From the NCBI GenBank assembly GCA_001766655.1, contig MJCC01000009.1:419324-483323 (forward strand): a DNA stretch of 64,000 nucleotides. The letters are read 5' to 3'. A program made the translations under genes and the position numbers. Shown here piece after piece: positions 51,658 through 60,358 of the stretch (the first letter of the stretch is position 1; every line of letters starts with the position of its first letter). Source of the stretch: Phytomonas francai. Lineage: Eukaryota; Euglenozoa; Kinetoplastea; Trypanosomatida; Trypanosomatidae. Below the pieces are notes generated by a model. The model worked only from the letters and a program-made list of their open reading frames with translations, did no database searches and was not told the origin of the DNA.

Positions 51658-54411
51658 CTATTTCTCCTTCTCGTACTCGCACAATATCTTATGAATCTCA
51701 CCCAGACGTTCATTGGCCTCAATGATTGCCCTCGGTCCACGACGATGTACAATCACATCAAGTAGGGTATCCGTCCACGCGTTTAGGCGCGTCATACTCT
51801 GGCCCACCCTTCCGCTCAACGCCTCTAGCCGTGCGTGAAGTTTAGCTTCGCGGACTTGCAGAAGCTGCTCCTCTCTTTTACAAGCCTCAACGGCCTTTTC
51901 CGTGCCCTCCGCCAGTTTGGCTGTGGTAATATCCACCTCATCTGGGGGAAAGCCACAGAGCCACTCCCGGTGGCACCTCACGACGTTACGCAACAGTCCT
52001 TCTAAATCCTCCACTGAAGTCTCTCTGGGGACAGCCTTCCCATCCCCCGACGCCGTCGCTGCATCGCGGCGCGGCAGATCCCCCTCAGGCGACAGCCCCG
52101 GCCCGTAGCAGCAGCTCAGGTCACCCGCTTGCGCGAACAGCGCGGACTGCAGCAAGCTCGCGACCTTCACGGCGATGATGTGCTCGCGCAGGCACGCCGT
52201 CCCCCCCTCCTTCACCTCGGGGATGATCACCAGCTCCGTATCGCCCAGCGCGAGGCTGGCCTCCGCCACGTCGTAGGGCACTCGCAGCGCCAGCGGCGGC
52301 GGCACCTCGGAGGACACCCCGCCCAGGCAAAGCCGCAATGACTCGGCCTCGCGCCTCTCGGGGAGGCCGCAGGGAGGGCTGTAGTAGCTCCACCCGCCGC
52401 GCGCCCGGGACCAAACAGGGACGGCGACCACAAAGGCCTCGTTCAGGCCGCAAATCAGCAGGCACAAATTACCCACCGTCGTCAGGTGGATAGTATGCGT
52501 CGTCGTCGGGGCGGTGGCGGGGGAAACCAGCGCGCGCACCTCCACCGGAGAAAAAAGATGAAGCTGGAAGGACGCCCGGGGGGCGGCAGGCCTCGCTCCC
52601 ACAGGAAGCGCCCCGTCCCGCGCAAGCAGGTCGGGCTCATCGACGTAGAGCCCGCGGAGGATCCCACTAGAATAGCATACCAACAGTGCGTGGGTGCCGG
52701 CATCCTCATCGATGCAGAAGCAGGTGAGCGCGAGAGCCTCCTCGCCGTAGCTGTCAATGCTTAGGTCAGTCCTGTTTGGAAGAAGATGGTGAATATCCGG
52801 CATCCGCGCCAGCTCCTCATCCCGCCGCCGCGCCGCCTCCGTCTCTTGGGCGTTCAGTGGCAGCCTACCATCGCGCGAAACGGCCGCGCCCATCGCAAGG
52901 GAACTGAGATTATCCAGTTTAACCGTGAACACATCCCCGCCGCTGCATAGGAGGAGAAGAATCGTCGGAAGGCCCCGCGTCGGCCGCACGCAGCACATAT
53001 CAACGAGCTCTAACGGTGAGAATTCGCCAGAACTTGGCGAATCCCCCATGATGGGGATCAGACCCGTCACTGGCTTCTCGCGCAAAATCACATCACGCGA
53101 CGCCAACGGCAACGACGGTGCTGGCGACACAGAAGATGCAGCTCGGGTTCGCTGAGCGCCTGCGTCCTCTTTAGGTGGTAAGGTCTGGCTTAAGGAATCC
53201 TTTCGCGGGTGTGCGATGAGCGCGGCGCCGTCATCCTCCCCTGCAGTCGCCACATCGGCTACTTTAGCTGGGCGCTGCGAGCGGCGCGGCAGGCTCCCGG
53301 GGAACGCCTCTGCGCGATTTGAACCAACAGGTAACATCGCAAGCGGACGCTTCAGCACTGGTTGACCGGTTCGGCGAATCTCTTGGACATCTCGAAGTAG
53401 TCCAACACGGGCGCTGGAATTTTGAGCCTTCGTCCATGCGCTGGTGGTGCCGTTGTCAAACCCCTTTGTGGGCATTCTAAAATCGTCGATAAGCATGGAA
53501 GCCCTGTGTCCCTTTGACGAGGATCGAGGAGAGTCATTTGAGACCATACCAGCTTCCTCTACTTCCCCCTCTTTCGCTGTTAATGCAGCTGCTTCGTTTA
53601 CCATTGAAGTGTGTGATAGCTGCGATGGCTCCGTGCGAGATGCTGACTTTTCCTTTGATTTGGTTGGTAGAGATTTAGATGCTTCTCGCTCTAAAACACT
53701 ACGAATTAACGGTTTCAGAGCTACTTGGTATATACAGCAAGACTTGAAGTAAAAGCTCGGCGCTGTCGTATCACACACCATGAGCACTCCCGAAACTAAC
53801 AGCAACAGCAACAGATGGGTTTGTTCAGGATGCCAGCACACGCTACGGACTGTTTCACTCGTTTCAAAAGGAAAGATATCGGTTGGTTCACCAATGTTAA
53901 TAATGTAGTGTCGATGGCGGGTGTTGCTCATCGCGGCGATGCGATGAGCATCAGGCGATGCATGGAGGCTGTGGCGGAGAAAAAAGGCCCAGTCCTCATC
54001 CTTCGCGGTATCTAACACCTCCTGGCTAGACTCACCGAGCTCAAGAAGTGGTGGCTGAAGAGCAACAGCTTTATGATCTGTCCGGTCAGATCCCCTTCCG
54101 CCCTCTGCCCTAACGGATTGTGAAGAGGGCGCCTTCTCTGATACTTTTGGCGAAGTGCTCGTATTCACATGAATTCCCTCCCCCTTTTGCTCGGAGTACT
54201 TTTGATAAGCGTTAGTGAAACGTTTGACCTCCTCCGGATCATAGCCCAGAGAGGAATTGGGTATGATGCGCGTCCTACGTGTCAACCTCAGCGGAGCCAG
54301 ACGCTCCTCCTTTGGGAAAGCGCTCGTTACGAGAAAGATGTGACTAGTGCAATCCCGTGTGGCCGTGACAAAGGTATCATTACCAATATGAACAGCACCG
54401 TTAGAGCGCAT
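51658..54411 (-). CDS. Nup88/Nup82-like nucleoporin candidate
   Basis: 917 residues from the ATG at 54411. The N-terminal two thirds look like a degenerate beta propeller: TSHIFLVTSAFP, then SETVRSVCWHPEQTHLLLLLLVSGVLMVCDT, closely resembling the Trp-His-Pro strand of Nup88/Nup82 propellers, then RGLPTILLLLCSGGDVFTVKL, and TCFCIDEDAGTHALLVCYSSGILRGLYV. The last 130 residues are a charged coiled coil (VVRCHREWLCGFPPDEVDITTAKL to EIHKILCEYEKEK), again as in Nup82 and Nup88, where it joins the mRNA-export side of the pore. Long disordered, GC-rich Ser/Arg insertions lie between blades (about 225-420). The assignment rests on architecture and the Trp-His-Pro motif only. Confidence 0.6.
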   Translation of the reverse strand: MRSNGAVHIGNDTFVTATRDCTSHIFLVTSAFPKEERLAPLRLTRRTRIIPNSSLGYDPEEVKRFTNAYQKYSEQKGEGIHVNTSTSPKVSEKAPSSQSVRAEGGRGSDRTDHKAVALQPPLLELGESSQEVLDTAKDEDWAFFLRHSLHASPDAHRIAAMSNTRHRHYIINIGEPTDIFPFETSETVRSVCWHPEQTHLLLLLLVSGVLMVCDTTAPSFYFKSCCIYQVALKPLIRSVLEREASKSLPTKSKEKSASRTEPSQLSHTSMVNEAAALTAKEGEVEEAGMVSNDSPRSSSKGHRASMLIDDFRMPTKGFDNGTTSAWTKAQNSSARVGLLRDVQEIRRTGQPVLKRPLAMLPVGSNRAEAFPGSLPRRSQRPAKVADVATAGEDDGAALIAHPRKDSLSQTLPPKEDAGAQRTRAASSVSPAPSLPLASRDVILREKPVTGLIPIMGDSPSSGEFSPLELVDMCCVRPTRGLPTILLLLCSGGDVFTVKLDNLSSLAMGAAVSRDGRLPLNAQETEAARRRDEELARMPDIHHLLPNRTDLSIDSYGEEALALTCFCIDEDAGTHALLVCYSSGILRGLYVDEPDLLARDGALPVGARPAAPRASFQLHLFSPVEVRALVSPATAPTTTHTIHLTTVGNLCLLICGLNEAFVVAVPVWSRARGGWSYYSPPCGLPERREAESLRLCLGGVSSEVPPPLALRVPYDVAEASLALGDTELVIIPEVKEGGTACLREHIIAVKVASLLQSALFAQAGDLSCCYGPGLSPEGDLPRRDAATASGDGKAVPRETSVEDLEGLLRNVVRCHREWLCGFPPDEVDITTAKLAEGTEKAVEACKREEQLLQVREAKLHARLEALSGRVGQSMTRLNAWTDTLLDVIVHRRGPRAIIEANERLGEIHKILCEYEKEK

Positions 54412-55437
54412 GGGGTTTCAGGTGTCAGCAACCCAAAAAGGTATCTCCACCTTGGGAATAAGTTTTATTAACAAAACTCGTCGCACGTACTGCTACGCTC
54501 CACCGTAGTGGATGCCACACAACCTCCTCCAGACGCCTAAAATGGTCTGTAAACCCTCCGTTACGGGTATACGACAATATGCAACGAAAGGCCGATCCCT
54601 TCTCTCCCCCTCACTGATTTTTTTGTTACACTAAAAAAGAAACACCTAAAGGAAAAATGGAGTTAGAGAGAAGGCACAGTTTGAAAAAAATTAATCATTT
54701 TTCTCCCTAATTCCACCACAACAAAGGCGAACAAAAACTTATGGGTTGGTGTATTTGACATGGTTTAGAGGTAGACCCTAGTTCACCGTGAAGCGTTGGG
54801 CATCTCTAGGCTGTATAAATATAGTTACGAAGAAAACAAAGTCTGAATTCTGGTTCGCTGTTACAAAATCTATTCCCCAGATGTTCTCCCATAAGAAAGT
54901 GCTCCAGAATATTTGAGAAGAGGGAAAGTAGGTGTATAGCATGACATTTATTCTTCACAGCTTATTATACATCAAAAATGGAAACAGATTGCTGCAAGAC
55001 ACTCCAGAAAAACAGCAATACAGGAAAAAAACTTGCCGTATATTACATCTAGCCTACCGGTGCTACTGAAAGAAAAAAAGAGCAATTTGGTATCAAAGGT
55101 ATTGATACAAAACAAGGTACTAATATTGCTTCGGATACTGACCTTCTTCGAACACTCCCCTTATTGTATCGATTATTATTTTTCCTGTAGTGAATTCTTC
55201 CTGTTCAATAACTTACATCAATATATTAGGGACTGCATACTACAATCGACCCTTTCCCAGTTCGTTTTGTTGCGATTAATGGAGTTCAGATGCGCAGTAA
55301 AACATGAAAGTTGATTTTTTAAAAAAGCTCTCAAATTGTACGACACGATTTCTTGTGTATGGATATATGCTTATGTGTGTCCTTCCCTAAACAAACTCTC
55401 TCCACATAAAAACACGCACACACAGACACAGGCACCC
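54412..55437. other. Spacer of about 1 kb
   Basis: AT-rich, mixed. A 93-codon open frame on the plus strand (55033-55314) is probably chance. No RNA gene could be identified. Confidence 0.5.
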
Positions 55438-56235
55438 CTATGACACAATCCCAGAAGGGATGTTATACACAGACAGCTTGACGTGCCCATCCTGCGAGAC
55501 AGGTCGGCCCGGCACGAACGCGGCAGGACACAAACGCCGCAGGTTTGCCGGTGGAATAACGTACGTTTCTGAGCTGACGGTCTGAAAGTCGCGGTTTTCG
55601 GGGACAGGCATGTAGCCTTTGTTCGTGTTGGCCGAACGCGCCGGCGGCGCCTCCTTCGCTGGGTAATCCACCATGTAACTGGAGACCCCATCAAAGGGAA
55701 CATCCGGTTGCGCGTTGGAGTCACTCTTGAAGTTCTTGGGTGGCTTTGGTAGTTTGCCTTCATCGGAAAGCTTCTTGATTGGATCATCCATCGCACCTTT
55801 TGTGGTGTCGTATATGCCGTGTAGTGATGGCATCGGCTCCTGTTTCGGTTTTGCACGTCGGTACTCTGGCATATAACCGGGGTAGTCTGTGCGATTCGTT
55901 GTATTGGCGTCAAATGGTAGGCTTTCCTTTAGTTCATTTCGCGGCTTGTACGATTCTGCAGGACGAATATTCTTTCCCTCTATCAGCTCGGCGGCTTCCT
56001 GCTTGGTTGTTTTGAAATGGCCAGGCTCAGCCTTTGTAGGGTAGAGGGATTGTTGCTTGCGTCGCCCCTGTTCGCGATCAGCATTCTTTGGAACGTACTC
56101 GTTACGGTAGGTGGTCTCCCCAACAAATGGTATTTTTAGGCCAGGGCAACGGTGCTTTCCACATTCACAAATACGGCAAATACAGGTTCGACCATCACCG
56201 TAGTCTAGGCTGGCAACGGAATGTAACTGAGTCAT
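55438..56235 (-). CDS. SAXO: SAXO: stabiliser of axonemal microtubules, MAP6-related
   Basis: 265 residues from the ATG at 56235. The N-terminus has the SAXO cysteine motif: Cys18, Cys20, Cys23, Cys25 and Cys30 in RTCICRICECGKHRCPGL. Mn-type microtubule-binding modules follow at about 36-51 (PFVGETTYRNEYVPKN), about 106-125 (PFDANTTNRTDYPGYM) and about 180-195 (PFDGVSSYMVDYPAKE), with related shorter motifs between them. The spacing is typical of the family, known in trypanosomes as flagellar axoneme proteins and in animals as SAXO/FAM154. They stabilise cold-resistant microtubules and are likely microtubule inner proteins. Gene length and domain order are normal. Confidence 0.94.
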   Translation of the reverse strand: MTQLHSVASLDYGDGRTCICRICECGKHRCPGLKIPFVGETTYRNEYVPKNADREQGRRKQQSLYPTKAEPGHFKTTKQEAAELIEGKNIRPAESYKPRNELKESLPFDANTTNRTDYPGYMPEYRRAKPKQEPMPSLHGIYDTTKGAMDDPIKKLSDEGKLPKPPKNFKSDSNAQPDVPFDGVSSYMVDYPAKEAPPARSANTNKGYMPVPENRDFQTVSSETYVIPPANLRRLCPAAFVPGRPVSQDGHVKLSVYNIPSGIVS

Positions 56236-56803
56236 TTCTCTTCAAATTCCTCTGTAACTTTTTTTGTTTCTTTCTTCACTTTGTAAACCTATTCAATAAG
56301 AATTCAAGCAAGAAAAATGGATCTCCCTAAATGCTAAAATCTTTTTCAAAAAATATGTTTTGGATTCTGAAACACGCATTGAGAGAGGGATACATAGGAA
56401 AGGAAAGATGAATAGAGAAAAAGAATGGAAGCAATGATGAATCTTTATTAACGATGTAACCACCTCATGAAACCACTATAATGCAGATGCTCCATTTGGA
56501 CATAAACATTATAGCAACATTAATGAATTCATTTGTAGTGGTCAGGATCCAACACTGACATCAAGCACTATAAACATCGAAAAGGAATGTACACAGAAAG
56601 TCTCTAAAGACCGATAACAAGATAAAAACTGACAATACAATGTTATACATATATACATATATATTGCAATATTCATAGAATTGCATAATGAGAAGTGATT
56701 TGATATACATAAGAATGAATGGGAGAAAATACATATCTCTCAAAGTTATTTTTGCAAGTAGTTTAATTTGAAACTCCGCTACGCTAGGAAAGATTTGAAA
56801 AAT
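56236..56803. other. Spacer, no gene seen
   Basis: AT-rich with TA repeats near 56645-56663. A plausible acceptor for the SAXO gene is the minus-strand pyrimidine-rich segment near 56318-56290, but it is not decisive. Confidence 0.5.
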
Positions 56804-57856
56804 CTAGATTGTCCTCTCTTTACATTTTGCCATACAATCATTTTGCAACATAACAACATGGTGTGTCAGTTGTGGGAGGGTCCATCCCTTCATAGAATCC
56901 AAACCGTTGGGTAACCCTTTACCACTCTGCACTGCCGTCTTGCGGAGTTGGCAGGTTTTAAGGTGCTCCATCACCTCCCCCTTTGTGGAACACGGTGAAG
57001 TAACTATGTGCCTCGCACCGGTATTTGAGATAGGGCCATTTGACACGTCATGACTAAAAACAGAAGGTACATCATCGACATCATACTCTCTGTTAATCTG
57101 CGTATCACATTTCAGAGAGTTTGTCGTGGCCATGTCACACTGAGCGGCATCCTCTTCGCGATGATCATGTCCCAGCTCCCCGGGGTAGGCTGCCTTAATT
57201 TCACGAAGCGAAGCCTCCGCTGCGGCACGGGCGACGCCTGACCGCGGCAGGCCGGGCTTAGCGTAGTACGCATCCTGCGCTTGCTCCAACGCAACCTCCG
57301 GACTGATGTGGTGTATACTGAAACTACCAATCCACGGTGGCACGACGTCCATTGAGGGACGCTCGGGAACAATACGATCGCGATCCACGCCTGGAGAATA
57401 GCATGCCCCGTTACGACCAACGGGAAACTCCACCACATTTCCACTCTGATACATGCACAAGCCGTACATGTGCTTCCTGCAAGCCCCTTTAGGAAGCTTT
57501 TTTGGCTGAGCAAGCTGCCGCAGACGCGCATGTCGCGCAACCTTTTGTGGGCCCTCCCCCCTTGAATGACTGTCGACGCCTCCTGGATGCTTCCCTTTGC
57601 AGAGAAGAGATTGCCGCTGCTGCTTCCCGATTGCGTCTCTCGCGATCTCACTGAGATTAGAGTGTTTCTGCGTGGCGGTGTCTCTTTGCACAGTCTCGTC
57701 TTTGTAATCCACGGACCGGCTGACGGATTGTTGCTGTTGCTGATCACGTCGAAGAATTGCTCTCACACGCGCAGCATCCTCTCGTCGGATAAAATCAGTG
57801 TAGTTATTGTACTGATTTGTCGTGTAAAATTCAAAGCGTGGCCCACCCCAGCCCAT
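56804..57856 (-). CDS. Unknown protein, possibly flagellar (350 aa)
   Basis: The ATG at 57856 gives MGWGGPRFEFYTTNQYNNYTDF; the upstream extension of the frame begins with TTG and is low-complexity His/Thr. Residues 1-25 are aromatic and Tyr/Asn-rich, followed by a helix with a Gln run (about residues 41-45). A middle block at about 120-225 (ACRKHMYGLCMYQSGNVVEFPVGRNGACYSPG, ISPEVALEQAQDAYYAKPG) looks conserved, and a C-terminal helical region ends with PQLTHHVVMLQNDCMAKCKE. The aromatic N-terminus and the position next to SAXO suggest an axonemal or microtubule-associated protein, but there is no recognised domain. Confidence 0.7.
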   Translation of the reverse strand: MGWGGPRFEFYTTNQYNNYTDFIRREDAARVRAILRRDQQQQQSVSRSVDYKDETVQRDTATQKHSNLSEIARDAIGKQQRQSLLCKGKHPGGVDSHSRGEGPQKVARHARLRQLAQPKKLPKGACRKHMYGLCMYQSGNVVEFPVGRNGACYSPGVDRDRIVPERPSMDVVPPWIGSFSIHHISPEVALEQAQDAYYAKPGLPRSGVARAAAEASLREIKAAYPGELGHDHREEDAAQCDMATTNSLKCDTQINREYDVDDVPSVFSHDVSNGPISNTGARHIVTSPCSTKGEVMEHLKTCQLRKTAVQSGKGLPNGLDSMKGWTLPQLTHHVVMLQNDCMAKCKERTI

Positions 57857-58194
57857 GATTCGTATTGGTATGCTCTGCTCTTTTGTTATGTGTGTATGCT
57901 TGTGTATGTGTGGAGGAGTCGATTTCCCCCTCAAGAAATGAAAGACCGGAAGTTCAACAGAAAAAAATGCTCTACATAACTAATATCCGAAATGAAAGCA
58001 AAAAAAAAGTTGATTTGTTGATACACCTTAAAATTCCGTCAAGGAAGCTTCAAAAAGGAGAAAGCTGCAAAAATAAAATCCAAAGAAAGAAAATAAATGG
58101 TTTTTCCTTTCATATATATATATATATGTAAATATATATGGATATGGGGGTGTTAAAATCCACATAATGACAGCATTTTTTAAAGATTGGCCTC
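57857..58194. other. Spacer, no gene seen
   Basis: AT-rich with a TA repeat (about 58111-58138). No gene is seen. Confidence 0.5.
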
Positions 58195-59910
58195 CTAGAT
58201 GTTGTAAAACTCATCCAGTACCTCCTTTAGTAGTAGCCCACCTTTCTCGGAAGGTCGAGGTTGCCTCAGCCCGATCACCTCTGTCATGGTTACGCCGCGC
58301 AGCGGACGGTTAGTGGAAGCGCAAAAGTACGGATAAGAATTCCCGATAAACACGCCGTCAAACACAGCCCACGAAACATCAGCATTTCGGTTAGGGCTTT
58401 GAGAAGCCCCCCGTGCGGCGTTCCCGAGAGCTTCTGTCCAATTTTGTTTAACCAGGTAACCCTGCTCAAGCACTGCGGAATGCTTTTCAAGAACTTTTGC
58501 AAGCAATTTTTGCGGGATCTCGGAGGCCAGAGAGCCGTACTCCTTGACAGATCCCGAAGCATCATCCATGAAGATGTGTTTTTTTATAGGCATGGGCACA
58601 TCCCACCAAAGTGGGATCACTAACAAATAGTCCACCAGGAATTTCTTCCTCCTAGCTGATGTCGCTTTCTGCATATCTTTAGCGAGCTTTTGAAAGAGGA
58701 GCTCACATATGTCCTCATCGTACGGCACATCCAATGTCAGGAGTAAAGGCCTTTGGGAAGAGTTCACTTTTGAACACAAACGGTACAAGGAAGCTGGGTT
58801 CACATTGAGCGCATTACCGATGCTTCCAAAATACGCATCTGTATCGTAAAAGGCTGAACAGAAGCGATTCGGGACGACGGTGTTCTTTTTATTAGTAGTA
58901 GTAGTATTATCGAGGTGCCCTTCCGAGGTAGATCCGGGGATCGTATCACTGGGCGTTGAATCAACCTTTAGAGCGAACGATCCCAATTGAGGTGCATCCA
59001 TATAAGCGTTGATGGGAGATGCGCAGAGATCCATGACGTGATAGCCTCGAGCATGCAGATGTCGCTTAAGGGCAACATCCGCGCAGAGCTGCAATGAACC
59101 CGTTGCAAGTCCAACTTCGTACCGCAGCGCAACTGTTGCCGCGCGGTAGGTGAAACACTGATCTTTCGAAAAGGATGCAAAGAATTGTCGATCGAAAGTA
59201 GGCCCAAAGAATTCATAGCAACGAGAGAGCTTCTCCCACGCAGCCCAAGGGATCGATGCTGTCGGACAGAGAGGATATCCTTTCTTGGTGTACGAACCCC
59301 TTGGTTTGATAACATTTATTTCCGCCACCGGACCTTGGATGCGTTTTTGATAATTACTTCGAAAATTACTTTCTTCGCTTACTTTACGAAAATCTAGGGT
59401 ATAGATATCCGAAGTACGGACATCAACTCCTGAAAATTCCTCCTGCACCAACTTGAAAGCTACAAGACAGTGTCCATATAGGTCAAAGTCCTTCAACAGA
59501 CCTTTTATCTTCTCAACCACCATAGGATTATGCTCCCCGTCGCTTTTTAAAGATAAATCACGGATTAGTTGTTCGTTGTAGAGGTTTGAAGGAGCCTTAG
59601 GCATACATTCGATGGGGCCCTTCTCACTGTTCTGATGAGGAACTGGCTCCATAATGAAGGAAAAGAAACCACCAGGCACATCCTTAACCTTACCACGTGC
59701 CACCTGAGACAGAACCCATTTCCCTAGAGCTTCTCGGCTATGCCGTCGGAGCTTATCTTTCTCATTCCATGTGATTCCGTTATATGGATCACTTAGTGCT
59801 TCCATAAATTCATCCCGAATAGTGATCCATTTCAAAATGCTAAGCGTTTCCTGATGAAAGGCAAGAGCTGGGTGGAGGTTTGTAGTCCCTGAGAAAAAAA
59901 ATTCGTCCAT
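58195..59910 (-). CDS. PCIF1-like cap adenosine N6-methyltransferase homologue
   Basis: 571 residues from the ATG at 59910. The core matches PCIF1 (the cap-specific adenosine N6-methyltransferase of animals): MDLCASPINAYMDAPQLG (about 293-310) corresponds to its ASPLNCY block, NRFCSAFYDTDAYFGSIG (about 348-364) to its CSAF-DTDGYFGS block, and LLLTLDVPYDEDICELLFQKL (about 390-410) to the strand with the catalytic NPPF motif. Here that motif reads Asp394-Val-Pro-Tyr397 (58731-58720), so the first Pro is replaced. YLLVIPLWWDVPMP resembles the next strand. The N-terminal 280 residues look like the helical and cap-binding part. Animal PCIF1 makes m6Am at the first transcribed nucleotide. Kinetoplastid cap 4 carries N6,N6-dimethyladenosine there, so a related role is an attractive inference. 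Confidence 0.82.
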   Translation of the reverse strand: MDEFFFSGTTNLHPALAFHQETLSILKWITIRDEFMEALSDPYNGITWNEKDKLRRHSREALGKWVLSQVARGKVKDVPGGFFSFIMEPVPHQNSEKGPIECMPKAPSNLYNEQLIRDLSLKSDGEHNPMVVEKIKGLLKDFDLYGHCLVAFKLVQEEFSGVDVRTSDIYTLDFRKVSEESNFRSNYQKRIQGPVAEINVIKPRGSYTKKGYPLCPTASIPWAAWEKLSRCYEFFGPTFDRQFFASFSKDQCFTYRAATVALRYEVGLATGSLQLCADVALKRHLHARGYHVMDLCASPINAYMDAPQLGSFALKVDSTPSDTIPGSTSEGHLDNTTTTNKKNTVVPNRFCSAFYDTDAYFGSIGNALNVNPASLYRLCSKVNSSQRPLLLTLDVPYDEDICELLFQKLAKDMQKATSARRKKFLVDYLLVIPLWWDVPMPIKKHIFMDDASGSVKEYGSLASEIPQKLLAKVLEKHSAVLEQGYLVKQNWTEALGNAARGASQSPNRNADVSWAVFDGVFIGNSYPYFCASTNRPLRGVTMTEVIGLRQPRPSEKGGLLLKEVLDEFYNI

Positions 59911-60358
59911 TGTTAAATTTTTCTAAAATCCTTATTTTGCCGATTTACTTAAGCAGTTTCTGCTGAATAAGTTTACCTGAATATTCGCTGACTTCTTGAG
60001 TTCCCTCTTGTGTGAGTGTTTGCAAAATGATTGGTACAATCTTTCGTCTTGGAACACCAACAGGGTTAATAAAATTTCTAAAAAAGGTGAAATAATAATA
60101 ATAATAATAATAAATAAATAAAATGCGGATGTAGGAATCAAACAAGGCACATCCCTCAGTACATCCGCATACCATGCAAATGGAAAAGAGAGATTACAAT
60201 AGACGAAGGAACTGAGTAAAAGAGCAACTAACACATTTTAAGAGCTGCATGAACCTTGATGTGCTGCTGGTGTTGCTGTATCCATGACCATACCTTATGA
60301 TGATGCCATGATAGTATAGAAGTCAGAACCAATAACAAAATAGGCGCAGGTTCCGGGC
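59911..60358. other. Spacer with AAT repeat
   Basis: AT-rich; about seven AAT units at 60091-60112. No gene is seen. Confidence 0.5.
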
